64,000 nt of DNA from an uncultured Chlorobiaceae bacterium (GCA_903839405.1 CAIMCD010000037.1:43204-107203); one strand, 5' to 3'. Counted from the stretch's first letter, positions 28,303 through 37,169 are shown. The notes: generated from the letters alone by a model not told the origin. A program made the numbers and translations.

Positions 28303-28818
28303 ATGACTATAGTGCTGCTTATCGTCATAGTTCTCTTGCTGCTTGCAGTTCTTGCCCTGCTTCTGACGGGATGGCCGGGCAGACAGCAGAAGGAGATTGA
28401 CGCGATCGGGAGGGAGCTTTTCCGCGAACTCGCCCAGCAGCGGGCCGATTCGGTACAACTGCTTCATGCCATGCGTATTGAACTTGATGACTCTTTACGG
28501 GAGACGCTGGAGCGGAAACTTGACGCTCTGGCGGCTTTAGGCAGCCGACCAAATAACCGGCGTAAAAAAGGGGTTGAAAACCCGTTGCAACCCGGTGTGC
28601 AAGCGCCAGAGAGTGATGAAGAAAACGGGCCGTTCCGGCCAAGCAACCCTCATGAACCTGGTTCAGTTGGGGAAGAGAGGCAGCTTGGACTTTTTGCCGG
28701 AGCGTTGCAACAGCAAAAGCCAATAGATAAAGCTCCTGCAGAGTCGGTGGTTAATTTCATTTGCGCTATCGATGATATTCCGGATATCAATGATATTGCG
28801 GATATTGACGATCTCTGA
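28303..28818 (+). CDS. Hypothetical protein with N-terminal membrane anchor
   Basis: 171 residues. Residues 2-22 are a single very hydrophobic segment (TIVLLIVIVLLLLAVLALLL), then a basic turn (GWPGRQQK) puts the rest in the cytoplasm. Residues 30-75 are helical and may form a coiled coil (ELAQQRADSVQLLHAMRIEL). The remainder is disordered and rich in Pro, Asn and Gln, ending in a repeated acidic tail DDIPDINDIADIDDL. The arrangement resembles the N-terminus of RmuC-like anchors but has no nuclease domain. Function unknown. It follows the phosphatase gene by 8 bp. Confidence 0.65.
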   Translation: MTIVLLIVIVLLLLAVLALLLTGWPGRQQKEIDAIGRELFRELAQQRADSVQLLHAMRIELDDSLRETLERKLDALAALGSRPNNRRKKGVENPLQPGVQAPESDEENGPFRPSNPHEPGSVGEERQLGLFAGALQQQKPIDKAPAESVVNFICAIDDIPDINDIADIDDL

Positions 28819-28935
28819 TTCGGCCATGTAGCCCTGCAAACCTGCAAAACACCCCCTCTCTCTCTCCGCTCATTCTGAATTCCACATAGGCATCATTTCG
28901 ACTGCCACTTTCGCGACACCCCGCGTTGTCAGATG

Positions 28936-28952
28936 ATATCAGAAAACGTGCG
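28936..28952 (+). promoter_or_regulatory. 17-bp motif upstream of the response regulator (copy 1)
   Basis: ATATCAGAAAACGTGCG lies 67 bp before the regulator ATG. The same motif with two changes occurs at 29770-29786, upstream of the first DUF2589 gene. It is a possible regulator binding site. Confidence 0.35.
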
Positions 28953-29018
28953 TGTGATTCGTCTGTATTTTTTTTTAAATAAATAGTGATGTAATTCACG
29001 CGAATATATCTATTCAAG

Positions 29019-29762
29019 ATGTATCATTTCACTCCATCTGTCAGGAAGATAATCGTAGTGGAAGACGATATTGATTTTCGCGACACTCTTGTTCATCACC
29101 TGCAGCTTCAGCATTATGAGGTAGCCGGAGTCGGCTCAGCACTCGGGCTTTACAAAATGATTGCTCGTGAGCCGTTTGCCGTAGCAATTGTTGATTTTAC
29201 CTTGCCTGACCAGGATGGTTTTGTGATTACGAAATATCTTCGAATCAATACCGATAGTCGTATTATTTTGCTGACGACCCGTTCATCCGTCGAGGAGATG
29301 ATTGATGGTTATAACGCGGGAGCAGATATCTGCCTTGTAAAGCCGATTGATTGCCGAGAGCTGGCTGCGGCTGTTTGCAATATTCTACAGAGATTTGATG
29401 ATGGCCATGGGTGCTCATGTTCAGTTAATAAGGATGCACCACTTATCGGCTCAAGCTGGGTGCTTGTTTTGGATGAGTGGTTGTTAATAACTCCTGATGG
29501 CAGAAAGCTCTATTTGACATCGAAGGAGCATTTATTTCTCAACCGCCTTGCCGAAGCACCTCAGAGCATCGTTTCTCGCGCCTTCCTTCTTAACTATCTC
29601 GGATACGAACAGAACGACTGTGGCAACCGCTCTCTTGAATCGCTTGTCTACCGTCTCCGCAAAAAAATATCTCCAACTCTCGATACCCCGATCAAAACCG
29701 CCAATGGATCAGGATACAGCTTTGCCTCCTCAATTGCATTGTATTCGGAATCTAAAGTGTGA
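29019..29762 (+). CDS. Response regulator, OmpR/PhoB family
   Basis: 247 residues. The receiver domain (about 10-125) has VVEDDIDF with the acidic pair at 16-17, phospho-acceptor Asp59 (AIVDFTLPD), Thr86 and Lys108 (LVKPID). A winged-helix DNA-binding domain covers about 145-237, with LTSKEHLFLNRLAEAPQSIV and SLESLVYRLRKKI, the recognition helix and wing. No sensor kinase gene is next to it, so it is an orphan regulator. It lies 207 bp upstream of the DUF2589 cluster in the same direction, and a shared 17-bp motif precedes both. I infer that it controls itself and the cluster. Confidence 0.9.
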   Translation: MYHFTPSVRKIIVVEDDIDFRDTLVHHLQLQHYEVAGVGSALGLYKMIAREPFAVAIVDFTLPDQDGFVITKYLRINTDSRIILLTTRSSVEEMIDGYNAGADICLVKPIDCRELAAAVCNILQRFDDGHGCSCSVNKDAPLIGSSWVLVLDEWLLITPDGRKLYLTSKEHLFLNRLAEAPQSIVSRAFLLNYLGYEQNDCGNRSLESLVYRLRKKISPTLDTPIKTANGSGYSFASSIALYSESKV

Positions 29763-29769
29763 TGTAATC

Positions 29770-29786
29770 ATATCAGAAAATGTGAG
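29770..29786 (+). promoter_or_regulatory. 17-bp motif upstream of the DUF2589 cluster (copy 2)
   Basis: ATATCAGAAAATGTGAG, 15 of 17 bases identical to 28936-28952, begins 7 bp after the regulator stop and 200 bp before the first DUF2589 gene. Confidence 0.35.
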
Positions 29787-29969
29787 AAAAAATTGGTTGA
29801 TTTGCTGATGGTGGTTGATGTAGATTTCATTCGAAAATTGTTCTTCTGAAGATGTAGTTGGATTGATTAAGTAAAGTAAAGGACATCCCTGTATGCCTGG
29901 GAGGGCTCAATCAAAAGGGATTTTTTCTGTAGCGAAAATGAATCTAAAAACAACTAAACACCTAGAATT

Positions 29970-30743
29970 ATGAATTCAGATCTATTATCAATGGCCTCGG
30001 AATTCTCCGGGTTGCCGATGGAATCTCTGATCGGAGGTCCGCTTAACGCTGCTGCCACGGCAAACGCAGCGATGGCTCTTACGCAAACAAAATTCATGCT
30101 CGACACCTGTTTTACCGTAACCCCAGTACCGGACACTCCGGCAGTTGCTGGTACGCCAGCAGTGGTTGATCCTGCTACCGGGGTGGTTACGACACCGGAA
30201 ATCATGGCCATGCCTGCAATTCCTGCTCATAACAATTATGCCCCGATCATGATTGTCATGCAATTGACCAAGGGAGTCATCACGCCAGCACAATCGGGTA
30301 ATCCTGGAAATCCTTCAGCTACACCACCTGTGCCAGCTGTAGCAGGTACGCCGACAACAATTCAATATATGACAACGACATTCAATTTGCCGTTGCTTAC
30401 CATCGTGCCGCTTAATTCACTGGCCGTGCAAACCGTGGATATTACTTTTGAAATGGAAGTGAAATCCAGTTTTGCTGAAGATACTTCGGAGAAAAAGGAG
30501 AAAGAGGTGAAGGGCTCGGCTGAATTTGAAGCAAAAGTTGGCTGGGGTCCATTTTCTGCTTCAATAAAAGCCAGTGCAAGCTATGATCAAAAAGATTCTT
30601 CAACACACGATACGCATTATCAAAAGAGCAACTCGGCCAAGTATACCGTCAATGTTCATGCCGGGCAACTGCCACTTCCGTCAGGAGTGAATATTATCAT
30701 TCAGGCATTTGCCAACTCGATTACTCCGATACAGTTGAATTAA
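29970..30743 (+). CDS. DUF2589 family protein, paralogue A
   Basis: 257 residues without a signal peptide. The N-terminal part (LLSMASEFSGLPMESLIGGP, then AAMALTQTKFMLDTC) matches DUF2589. The central FNLPLLTIVPLNSLAVQTVD is followed by FEMEVKSSF, and the C-terminus reads AGQLPLPSGVNIIIQAFANS. The last two blocks are repeated in the genes at 30831 and 31837. A Pro/Thr/Ala-rich insert (about 50-120) and a charged SEKKEKEVKGSAEFEAKVG stretch are specific to this copy. The fold is predicted mostly beta. DUF2589 has no known function as far as I know. First gene of the cluster; a perfect 15-bp hairpin follows it. Confidence 0.8.
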   Translation: MNSDLLSMASEFSGLPMESLIGGPLNAAATANAAMALTQTKFMLDTCFTVTPVPDTPAVAGTPAVVDPATGVVTTPEIMAMPAIPAHNNYAPIMIVMQLTKGVITPAQSGNPGNPSATPPVPAVAGTPTTIQYMTTTFNLPLLTIVPLNSLAVQTVDITFEMEVKSSFAEDTSEKKEKEVKGSAEFEAKVGWGPFSASIKASASYDQKDSSTHDTHYQKSNSAKYTVNVHAGQLPLPSGVNIIIQAFANSITPIQLN

Positions 30744-30760
30744 GGATAAGTACTCTTTCA

Positions 30761-30797
30761 GAGAAGTTAGCTTCCGAGGAAGCTAACTTCTCATTAT
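30761..30797 (+). terminator. Perfect 15-bp hairpin, terminator-like
   Basis: GAGAAGTTAGCTTCC (30761-30775) and its exact complement (30778-30792) are separated by two bases, followed by ATTATTACATTTTT. It lies 17 bp after the first DUF2589 gene and 38 bp before the second. It probably terminates or attenuates transcription, or protects the upstream message from decay, giving more of paralogue A than of the later genes. Confidence 0.75.
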
Positions 30798-30830
30798 TAC
30801 ATTTTTCATTAACCATGAGAAAGGGTCATT

Positions 30831-31493
30831 ATGCCACCAGAAAAAGTACCACCGATCAATCCTGGAGATGCGGAGAATATTGCAAGCCAGGGACAACCGG
30901 ATTTCAGCAAGCAAATAGATATAGAATCATTAATCAGTGCGCCACTCGTTGCTGTTTCGAAAGCGAATGTCGTTATGGTGAAAGGGCAAACGCGATTTAT
31001 CCTGGATTATTGCTTCAGCAAAAAAGATAATGAGCCGTACGAGCCTGTTATGATTCACATGGTTCTGACCAGGGGATTTATTGATACTACAACAAATACC
31101 ATACAAAAGTCAGAACTGCATTTTTCTGTACCCTTGCTTATTCTCGTTCCTCTTAACTCTTTGGCAATAAATAAGGTGAGCCTTGCATATGACCTGGAGA
31201 TTACTGCCGCTAACTCATGGGAAAGCAACCTCGCGAATGAACCTGGCAATAAAAATATTACGAGCAGGGGGGCTCAGTTATATGGCAAGATCAGTTATGA
31301 TCACAATGAAAATGTTAATGAATCCCGCAAAGGCCAGTATCATAGTTCGATGACAAGTAAACTGAAAGTCAATATTGATGCGGGTCCGCTACCATTACCT
31401 GTTGGGGTGCTTTCAATTATTGATCTGTACAATAAATCAATTCAACCATTACCTTCAGATAGCAAGGATGGAATTAATGTAAAAATAGAATAA
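30831..31493 (+). CDS. DUF2589 family protein, paralogue B
   Basis: 220 residues, start MPPEKVPPINPGDAEN after AAAGGGTC. It shares the three family blocks with paralogue A: ESLISAPLVAVSKANVVM near 42-59, VPLLILVPLNSLAINKVSL, and AGPLPLPVGVLSIIDLYNKS near the C-terminus. It lacks the Pro-rich insert. No signal peptide, membrane segment or cysteine pattern suggests export or metal binding. It probably forms a complex with its paralogues. The zinc-ribbon gene starts 12 bp downstream. Confidence 0.8.
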   Translation: MPPEKVPPINPGDAENIASQGQPDFSKQIDIESLISAPLVAVSKANVVMVKGQTRFILDYCFSKKDNEPYEPVMIHMVLTRGFIDTTTNTIQKSELHFSVPLLILVPLNSLAINKVSLAYDLEITAANSWESNLANEPGNKNITSRGAQLYGKISYDHNENVNESRKGQYHSSMTSKLKVNIDAGPLPLPVGVLSIIDLYNKSIQPLPSDSKDGINVKIE

Positions 31494-31505
31494 ATCAGAA
31501 CGTAT

Positions 31506-31712
31506 ATGTTAAATCAGGATCAGACCATACCGTGCCCGGCATGTGGTACTAAAATACCGTTTGATACCAATCAGTTAATTCTTGGAGTTCAATTTTCATG
31601 TCCTAATACAGAATGTGATGCAAGTATAGGTCTTGCTGGTGAAAGCAAAGTAATTGTCAAGGAGGCAATGGAGAAATTAGAGATGGTTAAAGGGAAAATA
31701 TCCGATGTATAA
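31506..31712 (+). CDS. Small zinc-ribbon protein
   Basis: 68 residues. IPCPACGTKIPF supplies a CxxC knuckle and FSCPNTECDASIGL a CxxxxC one, together a four-cysteine zinc ribbon. A C-terminal helix (KVIVKEAMEKLEMVKGK) follows. The size and layout resemble accessory ribbons that hold a complex together or bind nucleic acid; the partner is unknown. It sits between DUF2589 paralogues B (12 bp) and C (124 bp), suggesting it is part of the same complex. Confidence 0.75.
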   Translation: MLNQDQTIPCPACGTKIPFDTNQLILGVQFSCPNTECDASIGLAGESKVIVKEAMEKLEMVKGKISDV

Positions 31713-31836
31713 CTTTATTGTATGGCACTTCTGTCAGAAATATGTAGCCTGAAATATTGTAATCTTTCAGGGCCTGATTTTTCGCATCATCTGGCAGGAA
31801 ACTTTATTCAATTATAGCTAACTAACTGTAACTATT

Positions 31837-32292
31837 ATGCTTAGTCTTAAGTTATTTATTGAAGCTGTTCACAATGCAATTGTAATAGCTAATCAGACTC
31901 TTTCTGATAAAAGTGAAGATTTTCTTCTGAAATATTTTACGCAAGATCCTCAGAATTCTACCAAATTACTCCCCAAGACAGTAACTCTTGATTATCCTTC
32001 TTTAACGGCATCAGGAGATGTTATTAACACCGATGTAAAAGTGCCTCTGATCACATTGGTGCCTATGACCAACACGCAAATTGAAAAAGCCACCTTTACC
32101 TTTGAATTTGAAGTGGAAGAAGTTAATGGTGAATTGCAGATGCATTTTATAAAATCCGGTAGATTTTTTCACAAAAAAACTAAAACAAAACCAAGCAAAG
32201 TTGAAATTGTGATCACTCCACAGCAATCACCTGAAGGGGTTAAATTACTTGTTGAGGGGTATGAGAGAATGCTAAAAAGACAATTCTCTTAA
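31837..32292 (+). CDS. DUF2589-like protein, paralogue C (short)
   Basis: 151 residues. Similarity to paralogues A and B is weaker but in the same order: LFIEAVHNAIVIANQTL near the N-terminus, VPLITLVPMTNTQIEKATF followed by FEFEVEE, and a C-terminal PQQSPEGVKLLVEGYERML. The central extension is short and basic (HKKTKTKPSKVE). It is AT-richer than the housekeeping genes around it. Probably a diverged subunit of the same assembly. Confidence 0.7.
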   Translation: MLSLKLFIEAVHNAIVIANQTLSDKSEDFLLKYFTQDPQNSTKLLPKTVTLDYPSLTASGDVINTDVKVPLITLVPMTNTQIEKATFTFEFEVEEVNGELQMHFIKSGRFFHKKTKTKPSKVEIVITPQQSPEGVKLLVEGYERMLKRQFS

Positions 32293-32392
32293 AGTCATAA
32301 CCACTCGGAATTTTATAAGAATACAGTAGACAGGAAAATGATACTTGCCACCTCTATGTTGTTATGATAACTAAAAACCCAGGAGAGTTGAA

Positions 32393-32821
32393 ATGACCAT
32401 TGTTATGAATATGTCCACAGATCCCGACATTATTAACACACAGTTAAACATTGCATGGGGTCCTATTACAAGATACACATGGGCTCAGGTAAGCCAAATG
32501 AACATTGGTATAGCAAATGCTGCAACAATAGTGGTAATTGCCCATGGAAATGGCACAGAAATAGGAAACTCTCATCCAGGAGGGGTAGATGTTAATGCGG
32601 AGACCTTTCTTGCCTTAGTTCAAGGGAACATGAATGCTGGTGTTCCGGCATCGATATATATATCTACCTGCGGACATCAAATAGCAGAGTTCGCCGCTGC
32701 GGTACGGATCGCAGCAGATAATAACCAAATCTGGAATGCCACATCTATCTACGGACATAGTGACCCCGTTGCGGGTCCTGTTCCACCGCCGAATGACATA
32801 AGGTGGTACGAAATATATTAG
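32393..32821 (+). CDS. Possible caspase-like (clan CD) cysteine peptidase
   Basis: 142 residues, start MTIVMNMSTDPDI after AGGAGAG. IVVIAHGNGTEIGN places His51 after a hydrophobic strand, and ASIYISTCGHQIAEF places Cys93 after another. This strand-HG...strand-CG arrangement is the His-Cys dyad seen in caspase, gingipain, C80 and CHAT-type peptidases. The protein is small for such enzymes and would be a minimal domain. It is the last gene of the DUF2589 cluster and could be its effector. An attC-like element follows 70 bp downstream. Peptidase activity is inferred from the motif alone. Confidence 0.5.
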   Translation: MTIVMNMSTDPDIINTQLNIAWGPITRYTWAQVSQMNIGIANAATIVVIAHGNGTEIGNSHPGGVDVNAETFLALVQGNMNAGVPASIYISTCGHQIAEFAAAVRIAADNNQIWNATSIYGHSDPVAGPVPPPNDIRWYEIY

Positions 32822-32844
32822 AACCGCAAAAGAGCGCGCTAGGG

Positions 32845-32869
32845 TTGGGCAATGGCTGTATCGTTGCCC
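32845..32869. repeat. GTTGGGC core-like site and small hairpin
   Basis: GTTGGGC at 32845-32851 fits the integron GTTRRRY crossover core. GGGCAA (32847-32852) pairs with TTGCCC (32864-32869). It lies 24 bp past the peptidase-like gene and just before a larger attC-like element. By itself the 7-mer is weak evidence. Confidence 0.3.
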
Positions 32870-32891
32870 GAAATTATCAATTAACAAGCTT

Positions 32892-32980
32892 GCCCACCTG
32901 CCATTCCAGCCGACCCGCGCCCATCGCTTACCGTGTTGGGTTCCGCCGATGTCGCGGTCGGCTGAACGGGGGCATTGGGT
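32892..32980 (+). repeat. Integron attC-like recombination site (degenerate)
   Basis: 89-bp imperfect palindrome. Left: GCCCACC, then CAGCCGACCCGCG (32907-32919). Right: CGCGGTCGGCTGAACG (32953-32968), then ATTGGGT (32974-32980). The layout R box, spacer, L box, loop, L box, spacer, R box matches attC sites of the GCCCAAC...GTTGGGC type. The outer cores each carry changes (GCCCAcC, aTTGGGT). GC content is far above that of the cluster upstream. Confidence 0.5.
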
Positions 32981-33049
32981 AGAGTTTCAAAGCGTGGCGT
33001 GCTGCAGACGGCAGGTAAAGGAGAGGCTCAAAAAAAATGAACTGTTCTG

Positions 33050-33790
33050 TTACTGCAGCGCTTTGGCGATGGCTTTGGCAAAACCGGGGCTGTCAAACGA
33101 TTCGGGGATAACGTCAACCTTGACGCCGAGTTTTGTGAGTGCGGATGCGGTTGTGGTGCCGATTGCGGCAACAAGCACGCTTGGAGAGAGAGCAGTTGCA
33201 TCGAGAGCTTCAAAAAAGTTGATCGCCGTTGATGGGCTGGTGAAGGAGAGGCAGGAGAGCGCGCCCTCATCAAGCAGCTGTTTTACTTTTGAAGTCTCTT
33301 CAAGGGAGGGAGGGATGTTTTCGTAAACGGTCACTTCAACACATTTTCCGCCCCGTTTTCCAATTACGTCGGGGATGATGCCGAGCGAAAGGTTGCCCCG
33401 GAGAAAGAGGAAGGTGCGTCCTTCAATGGTTTCGCTGCTGATTTCCTGCATAAGGGTGACCGCATCGGAGATTTTCGGCACCGGTTCGGTTGTTACGCCG
33501 TGCACGCCAAGATCCTGGGCCGTTGTTTTTCCGACCGCCCAAACCTTCAATTTCTGGAGGTTTTTCAGCTCTTCAGGGTTTTCACGGAGCAGTTGCTCCA
33601 TAAAAAAGCTGACACTGTTCGGGCTGGTAAAAAAGACCCCATCAAACTGGCTGAGGTCGGGCACCTTCCAGCCGGAAACCGGCCTGATCTCGATTGTCGG
33701 AAAGACAACCGAGTTCAAGCCATACTTCTCCAGTTCCTTGACAAATGATGCCGCCTGATTTTTCGGACGGGTAACAAGGACAGTTTTCAT
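33050..33790 (-). CDS. hemD: Uroporphyrinogen-III synthase
   Basis: 246 residues, two alpha/beta lobes as in HemD. Cyclises hydroxymethylbilane with inversion of ring D. Sequence conservation in this family is low; recognisable parts are [19 protein letters not shown] at the start, [15 protein letters not shown] near 68-82, and [16 protein letters not shown] in the second lobe. The ATG overlaps the hemC stop by one base (TGATG), so the genes are translationally coupled. Last gene of the hemX-hemA-hemC-hemD cluster. Confidence 0.92.
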   Translation of the reverse strand: MKTVLVTRPKNQAASFVKELEKYGLNSVVFPTIEIRPVSGWKVPDLSQFDGVFFTSPNSVSFFMEQLLRENPEELKNLQKLKVWAVGKTTAQDLGVHGVTTEPVPKISDAVTLMQEISSETIEGRTFLFLRGNLSLGIIPDVIGKRGGKCVEVTVYENIPPSLEETSKVKQLLDEGALSCLSFTSPSTAINFFEALDATALSPSVLVAAIGTTTASALTKLGVKVDVIPESFDSPGFAKAIAKALQ

Positions 33791-34731
33791 CAGCGGGTTT
33801 TGCGGATTTGCGACAGAATAGCATCTGCACCCTGAGCCAAAAGCTTTTCGGCAAGTGCGATACCGGCCTCTTCTGCCTGTTCCGGCGAAATAAGCCCGGT
33901 TCGGGTGATCTCGTCATGCAGACCAATTTTGCCGTCAACCGAACCGACATAGGCAAGCAGCTTCAGTGTGCCGTTCTTGAAGGAGCCATAGGCACCGATA
34001 GGAATCTGGCAGCCGCCCTGCAGATGACGCAGTAGTGCGCGTTCAGCCCTGCAGCAGTACTCTGTGGTGGAGTGGTTGAGGATTCTCACAATCTCGCGGG
34101 TCTGCTCATCGTCAACACGGGTCTCAATGCCGAGTGCACCCTGGCCAACCGCCGGAAGCATCACTTCATGCGGAAGGATTTCGGAAATACGGTCGCTGAA
34201 ATTGAGGCGGAAGACACCGGCATAGGCCAGCATCATGGCATCAAATTCACCGTCATCAAACTTCTTGAAGCGGGTGTTGAGATTGCCACGGATGTCGCAG
34301 ATTTCCAGATCGGGACGCAGGCTCAGCAACTGCGACATACGCCGAAGGCTGCTGGTTGCCACCTTGGCATTCTGGGGCAGATTTTTGAGGGTAACGCCAT
34401 TTTTTGAAATGATAACGTCCCTGGTGTCCTCGCGCTCGGTAAAGGAGGTGATGATAAGCCCCTCGGGGGTGCCGGTCGGAACATCCTTCAAGCTGTGCAC
34501 CGCAAGATCAATCTCCTTGGTAATGAGATGCTTTTCAATGTCCTTGGTAAAGAGACCCATATCCCCGATTTTCGAGAGGGGAGAGTCGAGAAGCACGTCA
34601 CCGGTTGTTTTAACCAGCTTCAGTGTTATTTCGAGGTCGGGAAAGTGCCTGGAAAGTTCCGCCTTGGTGAATTCTGCCTGCCACAAAGCGAGAGGGCTGG
34701 ATCTTGTACCGATGATAAGCTGTTTTTTCAA
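33790..34731 (-). CDS. hemC: Hydroxymethylbilane synthase (porphobilinogen deaminase)
   Basis: 313 residues, full length. Polymerises four porphobilinogens to hydroxymethylbilane. Family features: [18 protein letters not shown] near 6-23, [17 protein letters not shown], and [14 protein letters not shown]. The dipyrromethane-cofactor cysteine is in [12 protein letters not shown] near residue 243. It begins 18 bp after hemA and overlaps hemD by one base. Confidence 0.96.
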   Translation of the reverse strand: MKKQLIIGTRSSPLALWQAEFTKAELSRHFPDLEITLKLVKTTGDVLLDSPLSKIGDMGLFTKDIEKHLITKEIDLAVHSLKDVPTGTPEGLIITSFTEREDTRDVIISKNGVTLKNLPQNAKVATSSLRRMSQLLSLRPDLEICDIRGNLNTRFKKFDDGEFDAMMLAYAGVFRLNFSDRISEILPHEVMLPAVGQGALGIETRVDDEQTREIVRILNHSTTEYCCRAERALLRHLQGGCQIPIGAYGSFKNGTLKLLAYVGSVDGKIGLHDEITRTGLISPEQAEEAGIALAEKLLAQGADAILSQIRKTR

Positions 34732-34749
34732 AGCAATTACGGATTTTAT

Positions 34750-36027
34750 TTAGTGTGACTGATTGGGTTCTTCAAGATCAAAAACATTGCGCACAAGGTT
34801 GACTTTGCTCGGTATCGAGTTTGCGGTGTCAATCGGTGCCTTAAGCATTTTAATGGGGTGATGCAGAATCTTTTTCAGAATCCTGTCGGTGAGGTGTTCC
34901 ATTCTGCGGAGTTCCTCTTCGCTGACCTTGTAACGATATCGTTCAAGCTCTTTTTCCTTGATTTCAATGAATTTCGACTGCAGGTCAACAATGGTGGGCC
35001 TTACTTTCAGGGTATTGATCCATTGGCCGAAAGCTACCAGCTCCTCTTCAATAATGGCATTGACTTTCGGTAGTTCAAGGCGGCGTTTTTCAAGGTTTTT
35101 GTCGATGATATGCTTGAGTGCATCGATGTCCTTGAGGAACATGTTCTGCAGCTTCGAAATATCGGGGTCAACATTTCGCGGCAAGCCGAGGTCAAGAATA
35201 ATGACCGGCTTGAGGCGGCGGCGGAGCATGCTCTGGTGCATTTCAGCCTCAGTAAGCACATAATCCTTGCTGCTGACGGCCGTTATGATGATATCGAATT
35301 CGTGCAGATGCTCTTTGTATGACTCAAAGGGGAGAACCTTGTTGGTGCCGAGCTCTTCAGCCAAAGCTTCAGCTTTGGAGAGGGTCCGGTTGGTAATAAC
35401 AATGTTGCGGGCGTTTTTCTGATAGATATGCTTTGCGGCCAGCTCTCCGGTTTCACCGGCTCCGATAAGCAGAATCTTCTTCATGGAGAGGTTCGAGAAT
35501 ATCTTCTGGGCAAGCTCGACGGCTGCATAGCTTACCGAAACCGCCCCTTCCATGATTTTGGTCTTGGTCTTGACCTTTTTGGCCACACTGAATGCCGTGT
35601 GGCAGAGACGGGTGAGCAGCATTCCGGCGGTCTGGACTTCAGCGGCAATACGGTAGGCCTCCTTGACCTGGCCGAGAATCTGGCCCTCTCCGAGAATCAG
35701 GGAGTCAATTGCGCTGGCTACTTCAAAAATATGACGAGCCGTGCCGCAGTAGAAACGGCTGAAAAAGTGTTCGGGACGAACCTCCCTGCGTGCATCCTTG
35801 AAGGAGATCAGATACTCCTTGAGGTACTCTCCGGTGACCTCATGCATGGCGGGAACTACATAGAGCTCGGTACGGTTGCAAGTAGAGATGACCATGGCTT
35901 CATGGGCAAGTCCGCTTGAAATGAGACCCGTAATGAATTCCTTGTTTTGAACTTCAGTTAGCGAGATTCTTTCGCGGATTTCAATAGGTGCAGTTTTATG
36001 GTTGACACCAACTGAAATGATGTTCAT
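34750..36027 (-). CDS. hemA: Glutamyl-tRNA reductase
   Basis: 425 residues. Reduces glutamyl-tRNA to glutamate-1-semialdehyde, the entry to C5-pathway tetrapyrroles and the main control point for bacteriochlorophyll supply. The start [20 protein letters not shown] is canonical. The catalytic Cys50 lies in [12 protein letters not shown], and the NADPH motif is [15 protein letters not shown] near 190-204. A long helical dimerisation domain covers the last ~120 residues. It is followed by hemC and preceded by a HemX-like membrane protein gene. Confidence 0.97.
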   Translation of the reverse strand: MNIISVGVNHKTAPIEIRERISLTEVQNKEFITGLISSGLAHEAMVISTCNRTELYVVPAMHEVTGEYLKEYLISFKDARREVRPEHFFSRFYCGTARHIFEVASAIDSLILGEGQILGQVKEAYRIAAEVQTAGMLLTRLCHTAFSVAKKVKTKTKIMEGAVSVSYAAVELAQKIFSNLSMKKILLIGAGETGELAAKHIYQKNARNIVITNRTLSKAEALAEELGTNKVLPFESYKEHLHEFDIIITAVSSKDYVLTEAEMHQSMLRRRLKPVIILDLGLPRNVDPDISKLQNMFLKDIDALKHIIDKNLEKRRLELPKVNAIIEEELVAFGQWINTLKVRPTIVDLQSKFIEIKEKELERYRYKVSEEELRRMEHLTDRILKKILHHPIKMLKAPIDTANSIPSKVNLVRNVFDLEEPNQSH

Positions 36028-36150
36028 AGCAGGGTTGTTTAAGTGAGCTGATTGTAAGTTACCGTTGACAACAGAAAACCTATCTCGAAGAACAAATTAC
36101 TCAGTTTCAAATATACCTTAAAACCCCCATATTTTCAAACAGATGGGAGT

Positions 36151-36996
36151 TTAAAAGCTGAGAGAGTGAAATGTGGGTGAAAAAAATGTCATGAGCATGA
36201 TCAAAAGGGTGATAAAGACGAAGAGAAAGATGAAGAGGTAGGCCATATGCTTGATGTCCCATCCAATCAGCGGCTTGATAAAGATGCCGGTGCCGTAGAT
36301 CAGCCAGATGACAACGAGTGAAATTACCTTCGGATCGAGCAGGTTGATCGCTTTGGCAGAAGCCTTCTGTTCTATCATGCCGGCAAAAAGGGTGATGGAG
36401 AGAAAAACAAACCCGAAAGCCACTGCGTGCATAATGAGTCGTTCAAGCACTTCAAGGTTCGGCAGGCGCTGAAACAGCAGTTCAAATCGGTTCCGCTCTA
36501 TCTGGCGGAAGAGCAGGAGGTAGAGAAAGCTGTAGAGTCCGGCAATGGCTATGGCGCTGAAGCCGAAAATGGAGGAGATCAGGTGGACGCCGATGCCGAT
36601 GCCACTGAATGAAGCGCCGGTATTCGGAGTTTGGGCCGTCAGGATTGAGGAGATAAGCTGGGTTCCGGCGGCAAATGCAATCACGAAAAACCCGGTTTTG
36701 TCGCTCTTGGTTGTAAACTCTATGAAGAGGTAGGTAATGGCGAGGGTGAGCGCGACCATCGTCATGAGATTGTAGGTCGAATAGCTGATCCTGTACCCTT
36801 CGGGTGAGGTCAGAAGGCCGAGGTAGACCACGTGAATCAGGATGGTCAGTGCCAAAAGAGGTTGCTTGTAGGTTTTCGGGATGGTGAGATCCTTGAAAAA
36901 ATTGGCACCATAAAGCACCGTTGTTCCTACATAGAGCAGGGAGACAATCTGGTTGAGCACAAGGAGGGGGAGGTTGTTCAGTAATATATTATTCAT
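36151..36996 (-). CDS. HemX-like / CcsA-family membrane protein
   Basis: 281 residues from MNNILLNNLPLLVLNQ (36996), with about eight membrane segments. It belongs to the cytochrome c assembly (CcsA/CcmC) superfamily by the pattern of TM segments and the GIGVHLISSIFGFSAIAIAGL and GWDIKHMAYLFIF stretches. It lacks the tryptophan-rich haem-handling WGxxW motif of true CcsA and lies directly upstream of hemA. That position is typical of HemX, which influences HemA stability, so I favour HemX. An upstream ATG at 37050 would add 18 residues without hydrophobic character. Confidence 0.8.
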   Translation of the reverse strand: MNNILLNNLPLLVLNQIVSLLYVGTTVLYGANFFKDLTIPKTYKQPLLALTILIHVVYLGLLTSPEGYRISYSTYNLMTMVALTLAITYLFIEFTTKSDKTGFFVIAFAAGTQLISSILTAQTPNTGASFSGIGIGVHLISSIFGFSAIAIAGLYSFLYLLLFRQIERNRFELLFQRLPNLEVLERLIMHAVAFGFVFLSITLFAGMIEQKASAKAINLLDPKVISLVVIWLIYGTGIFIKPLIGWDIKHMAYLFIFLFVFITLLIMLMTFFSPTFHSLSF

Positions 36997-37169
36997 GAAG
37001 CACAGGTAATGTAGGAGTGAGTGGCCGTTAGACAAAGATGCTGCGAACACTAAAAAAAGGAGATGCAGCTCTCCATCCGGTCATAAATATTGTCGCCGGA
37101 ATAACTCAGAAAAAAATGTATATTCGGGCCGTTACGGGTTATAAATATACTTATTTACAAGGAAAAAAG

